The notes below the pieces were generated by a model. The model searched no databases. It saw only the letters and a program-made list of their open reading frames with translations, and was not told the DNA's origin. Source: Lachnospiraceae bacterium (lineage in GTDB: Bacteria; Bacillota; Clostridia; Lachnospirales; Lachnospiraceae). From it: a stretch of DNA of 64,000 nucleotides. Below, one piece after another: positions 7,879 to 16,334 of the stretch (positions are counted from its first letter, which is position 1; every line of letters begins with the position of its first letter). The translations under genes were made by a program, and so were the position numbers. The stretch covers positions 1 to 64,000 of the forward strand of contig CABJAW010000002.1 in the NCBI GenBank assembly GCA_902363665.1. The letters run 5' to 3'.

Positions 7879-9228
7879 TTACCAATACCAGCTCTTTCTG
7901 ATACTGTCTTGCAAAGATTTTTCCTTTTCTTCAGCACTTTTTTCATGCTGACGTTTTCCCAGATATTCATCCTCAGTCTTTATAGACGGATCATACCAGT
8001 CAGCTTTCTTCAGCGCCCATTCAATCCATTCTGGAGTAATATCTTCATTTCCACTATCTATCATAGCCTGAATATATTCTCTTATTTCCTTTGCAATTCT
8101 ATAGTCTTCAGCTTTGTTTACAAGTTCTTTTACAAGACGAATTTCTTGTTCTTTTCTTTGTCTATTTTCTTCTCTGCATCTCGCTTCTTCAACTCTCTTA
8201 CGTTCTGCCTCTTCACGTGCTTCTCGTACAATTCTATTCTCTTCTGCCTTCTCATACAGGGTAACCAAAATATCACCCAGTCTATCTTCTAATTTTTCAG
8301 AATCGTTATCTCTAATGTAGCTTCGCTCCCCAAATACAATACGAAGTTTACCATTATATACCTTGTCATATTTTCTAATTTGCGGTTTTAAAGCCCATCT
8401 ATGATTTTTGATATCATCATTATACTTTACGAGCTCCTGTGCCTCTTGCTTAGTCATTTCATGCTTTACTTGGTCTTGACTCTCAACCATACGAAATCTA
8501 ACAATATCATCTCTAATTTTCACAGACAAATCACTATTAATACTTCCACCTAAAGATTCAATTGATTTGAATACGGTATCTAATATAGCAATTGCACGTG
8601 ACATACACTCATCAGACATTTCCTTAAAGAATGCAGGTTCGTTTTCTGGTTTATTATGTCTTGGATTATAGTATGGTCTACTCTGTGCTTCTTTCAGTTT
8701 TGACTTATAATCTGCAATATCCTTCTTGTATTGGACCAACATTTTATGCAATCGTGTACTTTGACTTATCTGCAGATTGCACGCATATTCTAATACTTTA
8801 TTTCTTTCCGTCGCATCCAAATAATCAAGAATTCCATCCGGCCACTTAGGTATATTCTCCATTTTTTTCTGCGATAAATCTTCCTCGACTGCTACGTCCA
8901 ATTCTTCTGTTACGTCAGTATGCACTTTCTCTACTACTTCTGCCTTAGCTTTCCGAATACGCTTAACAACCGCGTCTTTCGTTATTAATGAAATTTCTGT
9001 ATCTTCCAATCCAGAAAATTCTACAATCTCATTCGATACATCTTTTCCCATATTCTTCTTAGTCCAATAACCAGAAGAAGGAAAAGGTATATTTTCTACT
9101 TTACAAGTTGCTATCAGTTTACCATAATTCAAGTTATATTTTCTGGCTACCCCTGCAACTGAAACAGCCCATATTTCATCATAGAGCTGCTTACGAGTCA
9201 ATTTAACTATTCCTTTTTCATTCTCCAT
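7879..9228 (-). CDS. Hypothetical protein with N-terminal HTH-like motif and coiled coil
   Basis: The 449-residue product is of unknown function. Its N-terminus (LTRKQLYDEIWAVSVAGVAR then KYNLNY... and PFPSSGYW) follows a pattern I know from uncharacterised bacterial proteins: LTR-x-LY-x-x-W, an HTH-like segment and a P-x-x-GYW motif. The middle is highly charged, and residues about 330-385 (EEAERKRVEEARCREENRQR) should form a coiled coil. There is no signal peptide or membrane segment, so it should be cytoplasmic. A GGAG site precedes the start. The Fic gene starts 20 nt downstream, so the two may act as a pair, for example with this protein as target, partner or regulator of Fic (inference). 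Confidence 0.65.
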   Translation of the reverse strand: MENEKGIVKLTRKQLYDEIWAVSVAGVARKYNLNYGKLIATCKVENIPFPSSGYWTKKNMGKDVSNEIVEFSGLEDTEISLITKDAVVKRIRKAKAEVVEKVHTDVTEELDVAVEEDLSQKKMENIPKWPDGILDYLDATERNKVLEYACNLQISQSTRLHKMLVQYKKDIADYKSKLKEAQSRPYYNPRHNKPENEPAFFKEMSDECMSRAIAILDTVFKSIESLGGSINSDLSVKIRDDIVRFRMVESQDQVKHEMTKQEAQELVKYNDDIKNHRWALKPQIRKYDKVYNGKLRIVFGERSYIRDNDSEKLEDRLGDILVTLYEKAEENRIVREAREEAERKRVEEARCREENRQRKEQEIRLVKELVNKAEDYRIAKEIREYIQAMIDSGNEDITPEWIEWALKKADWYDPSIKTEDEYLGKRQHEKSAEEKEKSLQDSIRKSWYW

Positions 9229-9239
9229 CCTGGCAGCTC

Positions 9240-9477
9240 CTTTCCTACATATTTTTTTTCAACATCTTTGTATTTTCCAAGCGAAAACGCATATTCATAA
9301 AGCTCTAATTCTGCTGATCCTTGTTTTCGCTTAATAGAAAAACCAAATCTTTTTTCATTTCTTCAAACTGTTCTATTATAGTATTTAGACTCTTTTCTAT
9401 ATTTTGAACTTGTACTTCTGATGTTTTCCCATGCGCCAAAGCATTAATAGCAGTTTGTCTATTTTCTGCTGGCCTTC
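9240..9477 (-). other. Decayed coding remnant downstream of hsdR
   Basis: One minus-strand frame reads EVQVQNIEKSLNTIIEQFEE and continues for a few residues before a stop. It looks like a fragment of a coiled-coil tail fused to the broken hsdR by deletion. I cannot assign it to a family. No intact gene is present. Confidence 0.35.
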
Positions 9478-10159
9478 TGTGCGGTCAAACACGCTAAATT
9501 CAGACTCTGTTTGTCTTGCCAGATTATTTCTATCTACAAGAAACAGAATTCTCTTTGTAGCGTATAGTTAAGTAATCTATATGAAGCCAAACATGCAAGA
9601 TAGGTTTTACCGGAACCAGTTGCAAGCACTGCCAGGTTCTTCTTATTTCCCATCTTTAATGATTCTTCAAATTTTACTTCTGCCCTATATTGGCAATCAC
9701 GGAGACCTCGCTTCTCGATTATTGGAAGCGCACCATACTCGGATTTTTTTCCAATAATCTGAAGCATTTTCTTAGGCGAATGCATCTGTGACAGTTCTTC
9801 ATAGTCACTGCCTTCTACAAGCATATTTTTGAAATAAATCTTATTGCCATTAGCCATATACACTAAAGGAATAAGCTTCTCAAACCATAAGCCATACCAC
9901 GCCTGTGGCGAAACAGCAAATCCTCTGCCTGCTTCTTAACTTCATCACCTAGAGGATTTTCTTCTCTTTTTGCCTCAACAACTGCTATTGTTTTTCCATC
10001 GATAAATAGAAGGTAATCACTTTCTGTATTTCCTCTCATCAAAGCTTCCTTAACAGCAGATGTGCTATTAGGCAGATATTCATTTCGAGCCACTATATCC
10101 CAGCCAGCATTTCTTAATTGCTTATCAATTTTTACACGAGCTTTTTCTTCCGGTAACAT
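9478..10159 (-). pseudogene. hsdR: Broken type I restriction subunit R (hsdR)
   Basis: The first frame (start 10159, preceded by GGAAGAG) encodes an HsdR N-terminal nuclease-like segment with LLFIDGKTIAVVEAK, which fits the D-x(n)-E-x-K nuclease core. Near 9924 a missing T in a short T run shifts the frame; the correct reading continues in the next frame with WYGLWFEKLIPLVYMANG and reaches the Walker A motif ATGSGKT. A second shift near 9560 leads to LFLVDRNNLARQTESEFSVF, a conserved HsdR stretch, and the gene then stops being recognisable near 9478. Only about a quarter of a full HsdR remains and no hsdS is adjacent. It is dead as a restriction enzyme. Confidence 0.85.
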
Positions 10160-10209
10160 AGGCACACTCTTCCTTTCTAATCCATTCTCTCATACCAGGT
10201 GTCCCAAAA

Positions 10210-10395
10210 TCAGGACTTGACATACTTCCCTGACTTAATTCTTTTATCTGCCGGTTTCGCAGCATCCTTTGGAATGGCCCATGTATTACCGAATTTCATA
10301 GCCCCGTCTATCATTCCTTCGTTACAGATTGTCTGCACTCTTCTCACTGAAAGATTCCACTTTTCTGCTGTTTCTTTAATTGTCATATATTCCAT
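10210..10395 (-). CDS. Small HTH DNA-binding protein
   Basis: The 61-residue product (MTIKETAEKWNLSVRRVQTI, GNTWAIPKDAAKP) is an excisionase/MerR-like winged helix protein. It is clearly related to the first 60 residues of the large methyltransferase encoded at 16315-19008 (VQEFSNKWNISKRRIQILCK, GNMWVIPADAKRP). Here the domain stands alone, about 50 bp upstream of the broken hsdR and on the same strand. It could be a leftover regulator of that restriction locus. The start has GAGG at a suitable distance. Confidence 0.75.
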   Translation of the reverse strand: MEYMTIKETAEKWNLSVRRVQTICNEGMIDGAMKFGNTWAIPKDAAKPADKRIKSGKYVKS

Positions 10396-10563
10396 ATTTC
10401 TTACCTCAATAAAGTTATAAAATACGACATTTTACTCTAGCTTTCATTATAAGCGCAGAGACGCCGAAAATCAATCTAAATCATACATATTTCTGCGTAC
10501 AGCCCATTACCTCTCCGCGTACAAAATTCCATAAAAATAACCTTTCAGCGCACCTGATACCAA
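10396..10563. other. Intergenic stretch, no gene seen
   Basis: This 168-bp gap lies between the small HTH gene and a hypothetical gene on the same strand. I see no gene, strong hairpin or promoter that I would defend. Confidence 0.4.
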
Positions 10564-10983
10564 CTACGCCAAAAGGTCTATTTTTACTACACCCGTATTC
10601 AATTTTTCAATACAAGCACATATTTTTAAACCTATTTTTGTTGATATGTTTCCTTCAAAATAGGCCACAAACCCGCTTAAAATTGGCATTTCTTCGAGAG
10701 TAAGCACACCGTCTCCACATGGCTTGAGAAAATGGTATGTATTATCCATTTGTTCAAATTGTGCTTTTCTAAAAAAATCACCAACATCAAACAATTTACT
10801 AAATTTGTTTTCCCGTTCTTCTGGTGTTAGTTGTGGAGCATCTTCATATTGAGAGGAATCAATTTTATCATCACCCATAATCTTATCAAACTTATCATTT
10901 GCCTTCTCACTAAATTCAAAAGTGCTATCGCCATTTATCTCTGATGTCTCTGCCATTTCGCTCATTGCACCGATAAAATCCAT
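10564..10983 (-). CDS. Hypothetical acidic protein
   Basis: A 139-residue cytoplasmic protein with a good GGAGG ribosome site. The N-terminal half is acidic and rich in Asp/Glu/Ser (SQYEDAPQLTPEERENKF); the C-terminal half is more hydrophobic (LSGFVAYFEGNISTKIGLKI) without a clear membrane segment. I recognise no family. It lies 18 bp downstream of the next gene on the same strand, so the two may be co-transcribed. The AT-rich composition is that of the island. Confidence 0.5.
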   Translation of the reverse strand: MDFIGAMSEMAETSEINGDSTFEFSEKANDKFDKIMGDDKIDSSQYEDAPQLTPEERENKFSKLFDVGDFFRKAQFEQMDNTYHFLKPCGDGVLTLEEMPILSGFVAYFEGNISTKIGLKICACIEKLNTGVVKIDLLA

Positions 10984-11001
10984 AGCTTAACACCTCCAAT
11001 C

Positions 11002-11343
11002 TTACATATAGTCCATTAATCTTTCAAATAATGTCTGTGATTCTTTATTTCTATCTAATTCAGCTTTTTGTCTAGTAAGCATAGCTATTATTTTTCTTTG
11101 ATCTTCTTCACACAAAATACCAATATTTGGTTCTAGAATATCTTTAATACAGCTATACCATGATTCAATATTTGACGATTTTGTCTTTGCTAACCCAAAC
11201 GCCATCTCTGCATTAAATAGATGATATACAACCTGCCCCCTCAGTTTTTGTATCTCATCTTTTTCTTTTGCGGCTACATATTTAACAAAAGAAACCTTTG
11301 CCTCTGCAGGAATCCGTTTCTTCCGGCTGTGTTTTCGTAGCAT
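11002..11343 (-). CDS. Hypothetical protein, probably truncated at its N-terminus
   Basis: The 113-residue frame is largely helical and charged, with no recognised domain. The first ATG coincides with a sharp sequence junction at 11341-11343, where a plus-strand gene fragment begins, and no ribosome site stands before that ATG. The original protein was therefore probably longer or started elsewhere, and the present frame may be a remnant. It is followed by the 139-residue hypothetical gene. Confidence 0.4.
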   Translation of the reverse strand: MLRKHSRKKRIPAEAKVSFVKYVAAKEKDEIQKLRGQVVYHLFNAEMAFGLAKTKSSNIESWYSCIKDILEPNIGILCEEDQRKIIAMLTRQKAELDRNKESQTLFERLMDYM

Positions 11344-11496
11344 CCTGTTCCGAAGAACTTTGCCGCAATTCTCGCTGCCTTTTCGCTTGAGGAACTGCAG
11401 GAACAGAAACGCCGAATTGAAGCTGACACCATCATGGAAGCCTACCTAAAAAGCGGCAAAAATTTTGATGAGATTATGACATTTTTGAATCCATGA
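11341..11496 (+). pseudogene. Plus-strand gene fragment (51 codons, 3' end only)
   Basis: A plus-strand frame reads HPVPKNFAAILAAFSLEELQ and continues EQKRRIEADTIMEAYLKSGK to a TGA at 11494-11496. It has no start codon, and a TAG stands directly before it. The protein-like composition suggests the true end of a gene from a conjugative or mobilisable element that was cut at 11341. I cannot name the family. Confidence 0.45.
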
Positions 11497-11553
11497 TGGT
11501 GTTTAGTGTAACTTTTTTGCAGAGTTCACAATAATGGAATACCACTACTGGAC

Positions 11554-11583
11554 AAAGATACACACCTTTTATTGTGTATCTTT
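11554..11583 (-). terminator. Hairpin terminator after the DUF4314 gene
   Basis: AAAGATACACA and TGTGTATCTTT form a perfect 11-bp stem with an 8-nt loop, ending in T residues on the minus strand. It lies 11 bp past the stop codon of the DUF4314 gene. Confidence 0.7.
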
Positions 11584-11594
11584 CCAGCAGTTTT

Positions 11595-11927
11595 CTACTC
11601 TTCCCCATCCGTGCAGACAGCCTTTCCCATCGCAAGTTCCGCCACAATCTTGGCATATCGTTCCTGCTCACTTCCTTCTGAGCCTGCCATTGCTTTCATA
11701 TAAAATTCCAAAGCGTCCTCCCGGCTGTCCCATACTTCTTCCCTTCCATAACAGATGGTCTTGACAGTATTCAGTTTTCTGCAGGAATCCTCGCCATAAA
11801 CAATCCCAAGGTGGCTGCCGTTATCCCAGTCCACATGGATGGTTCCCGTATCATCCACACAGGATACGGTTCCCTTAAGACCTGTATCAAAATGGCGGTA
11901 TGGGTCATTCAGTTCTATCAGTTCCAC
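11595..11927 (-). CDS. DUF4314-like protein with an early stop upstream
   Basis: Residues such as VELIELNDPY, GTVSCVDDTGTIHVDWDNGS and VYGEDSCRKL identify a DUF4314 domain, a small beta-rich domain common in integrative elements of Clostridia. In the same frame an ATG at 11990 overlaps the stop of the preceding gene (TAATG) and starts MFFPPR, but a TAA stands at codon 7 (11970-11972), where homologues continue. Only a GTG at 11927 could start the remaining frame, and that would remove part of the first strand. The gene is therefore either restarted internally or inactivated by a nonsense mutation. The function of the family is unknown. Confidence 0.6.
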   Translation of the reverse strand: MELIELNDPYRHFDTGLKGTVSCVDDTGTIHVDWDNGSHLGIVYGEDSCRKLNTVKTICYGREEVWDSREDALEFYMKAMAGSEGSEQERYAKIVAELAMGKAVCTDGEE

Positions 11928-11989
11928 CCTTGTGCCGGATGGATATTCCTTCTTTACTTTATCTACGATTTATCTCGGTGGAAAAAACA

Positions 11990-12709
11990 TTACTGCTCGC
12001 CCCCTTTCTTCGCTCCTGCCTTGAATGCAGATGAGCCGTCAAGGTTTGCAAGCAGAACCTTTCGGTCTGTTTTGTATTCGTCACCGATAAATCCTAGCCT
12101 CAAAAGGAAACATCTGAATGCGTATTTCTCATTCTCATTTTCCTTTGGCTTTGCCGTGATTCTTTTTTGGTTCTTCGCCATGTCGCAGATGGCTGCAATG
12201 AACCTTGTGTAAGGCGTTACCGAATCGGCATTGCAGTTGGAAAACCAAGGAAATGAAATTGTTTCTTCCTCTTCAATGATTGGAAGCTCATCCGTAAGAA
12301 ATGCCTTCTTCATGAGTGGGGCTTTGCTTTCCACCAGCTTGTGCAGGTTTTCAAGTGCCTCGTCCGTGAATCCGGCTCTTGGTACTGAAATACTGACCCC
12401 GTCACAAATCGGCTCGTCTTCGCCCGCTGTTTCCACTGTGTCGGCAGTTTCTTCGGCATTCCTGTTATTGTTCCACTCTGCCTGGCTGACCCCTGTTGCC
12501 AAAACGCAGGCATCAACAATCGGTGCAACCTCATCAAGGTCATCGAAATCTCCGAATTCCAATTCGCCATTCTTTCCTACCGTAAAGTTTCCAATTTCGT
12601 AGGCACAGGAAGGAACTCCGAGGCATTTTGCCTTTCCCCCAATTTCCTTCTCAATTGCCTGAACCATAGCTTTTCGTTTGTCCTTTGTTACATTGAAATG
12701 TAGTACCAT
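11990..12709 (-). CDS. Mobile-element protein of the virulence-related type
   Basis: The 239-residue product starts MVLHFNVTKDKRKAMVQAIE, followed by a stretch on species-typical features (AYEIGNFTVGKNGELEFGDF). Such proteins are common in integrative conjugative elements of Clostridia, where they are labelled virulence-related without known activity. The start at 12709 is supported by AAGGAGG 8 nt upstream; an upstream ATG at 12745 has none. The stop overlaps the former ATG of the DUF4314 gene, so the pair was translationally coupled. The gene is a marker that the island contains part of an integrative element. Confidence 0.65.
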   Translation of the reverse strand: MVLHFNVTKDKRKAMVQAIEKEIGGKAKCLGVPSCAYEIGNFTVGKNGELEFGDFDDLDEVAPIVDACVLATGVSQAEWNNNRNAEETADTVETAGEDEPICDGVSISVPRAGFTDEALENLHKLVESKAPLMKKAFLTDELPIIEEEETISFPWFSNCNADSVTPYTRFIAAICDMAKNQKRITAKPKENENEKYAFRCFLLRLGFIGDEYKTDRKVLLANLDGSSAFKAGAKKGGEQ

Positions 12710-12807
12710 GTTTTGTACCTCCTTATGATTTTTTGGTATGTACATATATCACTCTGAAGGCACATAATAGCAAGCAAAAAAATATATAAAATTTAAGTAC
12801 TGTGTGA

Positions 12808-12813
12808 TATAAT
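12808..12813 (+). promoter_or_regulatory. Extended -10 promoter of the PLD nuclease gene
   Basis: TATAAT preceded by TGA gives an extended -10 (TGN-TATAAT). The AGGAGG ribosome site follows at about 12833 and the ATG is at 12847. A recognisable -35 box is weak. The gene to the left is transcribed away, so this intergenic space holds divergent promoters. Confidence 0.55.
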
Positions 12814-12846
12814 TTTTGTAGTTGTGTTTTTAAGGAGGAAGATATT

Positions 12847-14079
12847 ATGTCTATTATCAATCAACCTTTCCAAGGTCAACTCGGTGACATTCTAATTTCG
12901 GAGTTAAAAAACGGTTATACAAATTTTACTATTTTCTCTGCATTTGCAAAGAATAGCGGAGTTTTAAGATTAAAAGAATCTATTGAGAACTTCAAGTCAA
13001 GTGGTGGATACGTCAAAGCATTTATCGGTATAGATCTAGATGGAACTTCGTATGAAGCATTGCTTAATCTATTTTCACTATGCAATGAACTGTACGTTAT
13101 TCATTCCGAAAACTTTTCAACAACATACCATAGCAAGATTTATTTATTGGAAGACTCGTCTACCGCTTGGTGTGCTATTGGTTCAAACAACCTGACTGGT
13201 GGCGGTCTTTGGACCAACTTTGAAAGTTGTTCAATCCAATCATATGATTCATCGACTGGAAAAAGCGAGTTAGAAAACATTTATTCAATAATAGAAAAAT
13301 ATTCTGATACAGACTATTCGTGCTCTACCAAAATAAATTCCATTGATGACATTAACACATTATTAGAGGCAAATTATATATCCAAAGAAGTATCTCAGAA
13401 AATTGAGAATATCAGCAAAAGAGTATCCCAGAAGAAAAGGCAAAAGAAAAACAGCTTATTCGGATCTGAGAAGGTTACTATTCCAACAATAATAACCACT
13501 CATAAACCTCATAAGCCGCTTAATAAAGCATCTACTCCTGATATCGACTACATAATTACTCCCACCACTGAAAATGCACCTGCTTTTACCAATGAACAAT
13601 TTTGGTTTGAAATGCGAAAATCAACAGGGGGGTCAAGAAATATCCTAGATTTATCAAAACTTGGACAGATAGAATCCGGTTCTGTCAAAGGAACTCCTTA
13701 TGAATATTCTGATCCAGCACGAATGTATGGTGGTATAAAATTCTTTGATATTGACCCAGAAGATACTTCAAGACAAAAAAATATCACCATCAACTATCTC
13801 GGAAAGGATTATTATCCATCAACAATCAAATTTGCTCCAGATAACGGAAGTTGGAGAATCCAATTAAAAGGTACTCCAAATGATGATTCTGAAGAATTAT
13901 CAAAATACGGAAATCGAGGTGATTTCGTTCATAAAATACTTGTATTCGAAAAGATCAACACCGATTATTATGTTCTCTCTCTTTTAGATGAAAGCGAACT
14001 TGATCGTGTAAAATCCCTTAGCCGTGTATGGGCACGTAATGGTAGTGGTGCTACTTCAAAAGCATATGGCATGCTCTAA
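12847..14079 (+). CDS. Phospholipase D-like nuclease, probable restriction endonuclease
   Basis: The 410-residue product has one HKD-type motif: H95-S-K97-I-Y with the downstream GSNN (in IGSNNLTGGG), the arrangement of PLD-superfamily nucleases. Restriction enzymes of this class, such as BfiI and the NgoFVII family, carry one HKD motif per chain and cleave as dimers without metal. The C-terminal half (about 220-410) is of unknown fold and could recognise DNA. There is no signal peptide. The gene ends 2 bp from the stop of a convergent methyltransferase gene, and two large N6-adenine methyltransferases follow, so a restriction-modification role is likely. I see no helicase or ATPase beside it. 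Confidence 0.8.
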   Translation: MSIINQPFQGQLGDILISELKNGYTNFTIFSAFAKNSGVLRLKESIENFKSSGGYVKAFIGIDLDGTSYEALLNLFSLCNELYVIHSENFSTTYHSKIYLLEDSSTAWCAIGSNNLTGGGLWTNFESCSIQSYDSSTGKSELENIYSIIEKYSDTDYSCSTKINSIDDINTLLEANYISKEVSQKIENISKRVSQKKRQKKNSLFGSEKVTIPTIITTHKPHKPLNKASTPDIDYIITPTTENAPAFTNEQFWFEMRKSTGGSRNILDLSKLGQIESGSVKGTPYEYSDPARMYGGIKFFDIDPEDTSRQKNITINYLGKDYYPSTIKFAPDNGSWRIQLKGTPNDDSEELSKYGNRGDFVHKILVFEKINTDYYVLSLLDESELDRVKSLSRVWARNGSGATSKAYGML

Positions 14080-14081
14080 GT

Positions 14082-16334
14082 TTATCCCAAGGAAGTTGAT
14101 GCTTTAAAAAAAGCTTCAACTTCCTTTTCTGAATAGTACTTACTAAAAGTATGCAATATATTCTTGAATCTTTCTTCATTTAATCCATACAAAAGTGCTA
14201 CTAATCTATCTATTTCTGCAATTATTTGTTTTCTAGTAATTTTTCTCTTTATCGGATAAATACTCACATCCGCAAAAAAGTTATCCAGTCTTTGGTCGCT
14301 TACATATAACATTCTTATTCGAGAATTAATATGCTTTTCAATTGTTGCTTTTTCTCCCATATAGACCAACTCTTTTTCAAATGATTTTGTATCCGGAATA
14401 GGAATCTGTTTAATAATTGTCTGCGTCAAATCAAGCCCCGCCATTTTTAATCTTACAATATAATCAAATACTACTGAATTAAATAATGCTAGTATGTGTA
14501 GCATTTCCTTCTTAGGCAATTGCAAAATTTGAATAGACTGACATGTCGGAATCAACGGAAGAACAGTTGCAAGCATTGTTCTTCTATTGGTAGCTGATGT
14601 CAAACTTCTCCAAGCAATCACACCTTCATCATTAAAATTTCTAGATAAATTATTCCAAACTTCTTCTTTTATAAAATAACGAGATTCTGGATACTCTTTG
14701 CCATCTATGTCACAAATCATTTTAGCTGAAGCTTTGTTTTTATACTTATCGCTTTCATTCATCCCTGAAAATGTAGCATATTTAGCGGTATATAGCTCAA
14801 TAAACTTTCCCTCATATATAGGAATATAGCCATCATCATTCTGTTTAATTATACTCTCCGAATGATTTGTCAAATGAACCAGTCTACCAAATTTACATTC
14901 TGGATAACGCATTCCGAATGTATCATATTTTTCATAAATGCTAACTAGAAATTCTAATTCTTCGTTATGGCATATATTTGGAATCATTCCCGTTTCAGGA
15001 TTAAGTTTATTCAATAAATCATATGACAATTCTATTTTTTCTCTATCAACAAATTTTTCATATCGTTCAATATTTAATGCTATGCTAAGATTTTTTGTAT
15101 TGTTCTTTTTCAAGAAAATGACTGAAAATTCTTCACGAGAATCAATATTGAAAATCTTATTCCGATTTGTAAACATGTATACTTCATACAAATCTTTATT
15201 TTTTGTCATATCCCTAAAAAAAGCACTGTACACGGGCATCTTGAGAAGTGACGATTTAACTATCAATCCAATAATACCGCTGTTGCAAACCACATTTCGA
15301 CATAATTCTGTAAAAATCGCATATGTATTTAACTCACCACAGCTTGATTTGCAAAAGCATTCCTCTTTTTTTATTAATCGCTTTGCCTTTTCGTAATCAT
15401 CAATAAAACAATTATAAAAATACTTATTCGTTTCTGAAATGTTCTGAATATATTTTTCTCGCCCTGCCTTTGATCCAATTTCATGATTTTCTACATAATG
15501 CATTAAAAACTTCTTTTCTTCAAATCGAATCTTTTCCCAAGGTGGATTTCCAAGGGCAATCATTACATTGTCGTGTGATACAACACCCATTTCCAATGAA
15601 TAAAATCTTCCTACCTCTGCCCTCTTAAATTTTTCTAATGGCTCTATATCATTTTTTGTAATCAATAATGGATTTCCTAATAAAATTTTATATCCCGAAC
15701 TTTCTTCAAAACGCAATCTGTGTCTAGTTATCATTATTGCAATCGGATCTACATCATATCCGTAAATATCTGCACTTATCCCTTTTTGTCTGCATATTCG
15801 ACATGCTGCAACCAAAAATGCTCCACCACCACAAGAATAATCAGCTATCTTTAACTCATTTACTTCTTCTCTAATATTATTTTCAAGATATTCCTCAATT
15901 GCTTTTTGAGTAATCTCATATGCAAATTCTTCTTGAGTATAGTATGAACCCAATATATCTCTATTGTTCTTTCCACCCTCGAATTTCACTTCACCATCCA
16001 TAATAGAAAAATCTGTTGCTATATAACTTTGGTATAAGCAGTTTATATCAAATGCGTCATAATCATTGATAATAGATAATACCTCAGAAATAAATTCATA
16101 CGAACTCGGTATTTTCAAGACATAGCACAATATTGATTCTTCAATAATATCATTCATTCCAATAATATTTTCTATTTCATTTGCAGCACAATCAGATTTA
16201 ATCTCATGTGCGCAAAGAGTCATAAATGCTAAATATGAATATTCAAAATATTTTTTTCTAATATCTTCCCATTCTTCTATATCAATTGTTTTATTCATAT
16301 ATTTAGCAACCAAATTATGCAACTTTGCTGTCAT
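14082..16334 (-). CDS. N6-adenine DNA methyltransferase (Eco57I-like), second of two
   Basis: A 750-residue SAM-dependent DNA methyltransferase. Motif I is DYSCGGGAFLVA (about residue 165) and catalytic motif IV is GNPPW (about residue 261), typical of gamma-class adenine methyltransferases as found in type IIG and Pgl-like enzymes. The C-terminal half, with RSLTSATNRRTMLATVLPL and LTQTIIKQIPIPD, looks like a target-recognition region. No nuclease motif is visible. The start overlaps the end of the upstream methyltransferase gene by 20 nt and has GGGGTG upstream; a later ATG at 16298 is an alternative. Composition is far richer in A and T than the genes beyond 19.3 kb, a sign of transfer. Confidence 0.85.
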   Translation of the reverse strand: MTAKLHNLVAKYMNKTIDIEEWEDIRKKYFEYSYLAFMTLCAHEIKSDCAANEIENIIGMNDIIEESILCYVLKIPSSYEFISEVLSIINDYDAFDINCLYQSYIATDFSIMDGEVKFEGGKNNRDILGSYYTQEEFAYEITQKAIEEYLENNIREEVNELKIADYSCGGGAFLVAACRICRQKGISADIYGYDVDPIAIMITRHRLRFEESSGYKILLGNPLLITKNDIEPLEKFKRAEVGRFYSLEMGVVSHDNVMIALGNPPWEKIRFEEKKFLMHYVENHEIGSKAGREKYIQNISETNKYFYNCFIDDYEKAKRLIKKEECFCKSSCGELNTYAIFTELCRNVVCNSGIIGLIVKSSLLKMPVYSAFFRDMTKNKDLYEVYMFTNRNKIFNIDSREEFSVIFLKKNNTKNLSIALNIERYEKFVDREKIELSYDLLNKLNPETGMIPNICHNEELEFLVSIYEKYDTFGMRYPECKFGRLVHLTNHSESIIKQNDDGYIPIYEGKFIELYTAKYATFSGMNESDKYKNKASAKMICDIDGKEYPESRYFIKEEVWNNLSRNFNDEGVIAWRSLTSATNRRTMLATVLPLIPTCQSIQILQLPKKEMLHILALFNSVVFDYIVRLKMAGLDLTQTIIKQIPIPDTKSFEKELVYMGEKATIEKHINSRIRMLYVSDQRLDNFFADVSIYPIKRKITRKQIIAEIDRLVALLYGLNEERFKNILHTFSKYYSEKEVEAFFKASTSLG

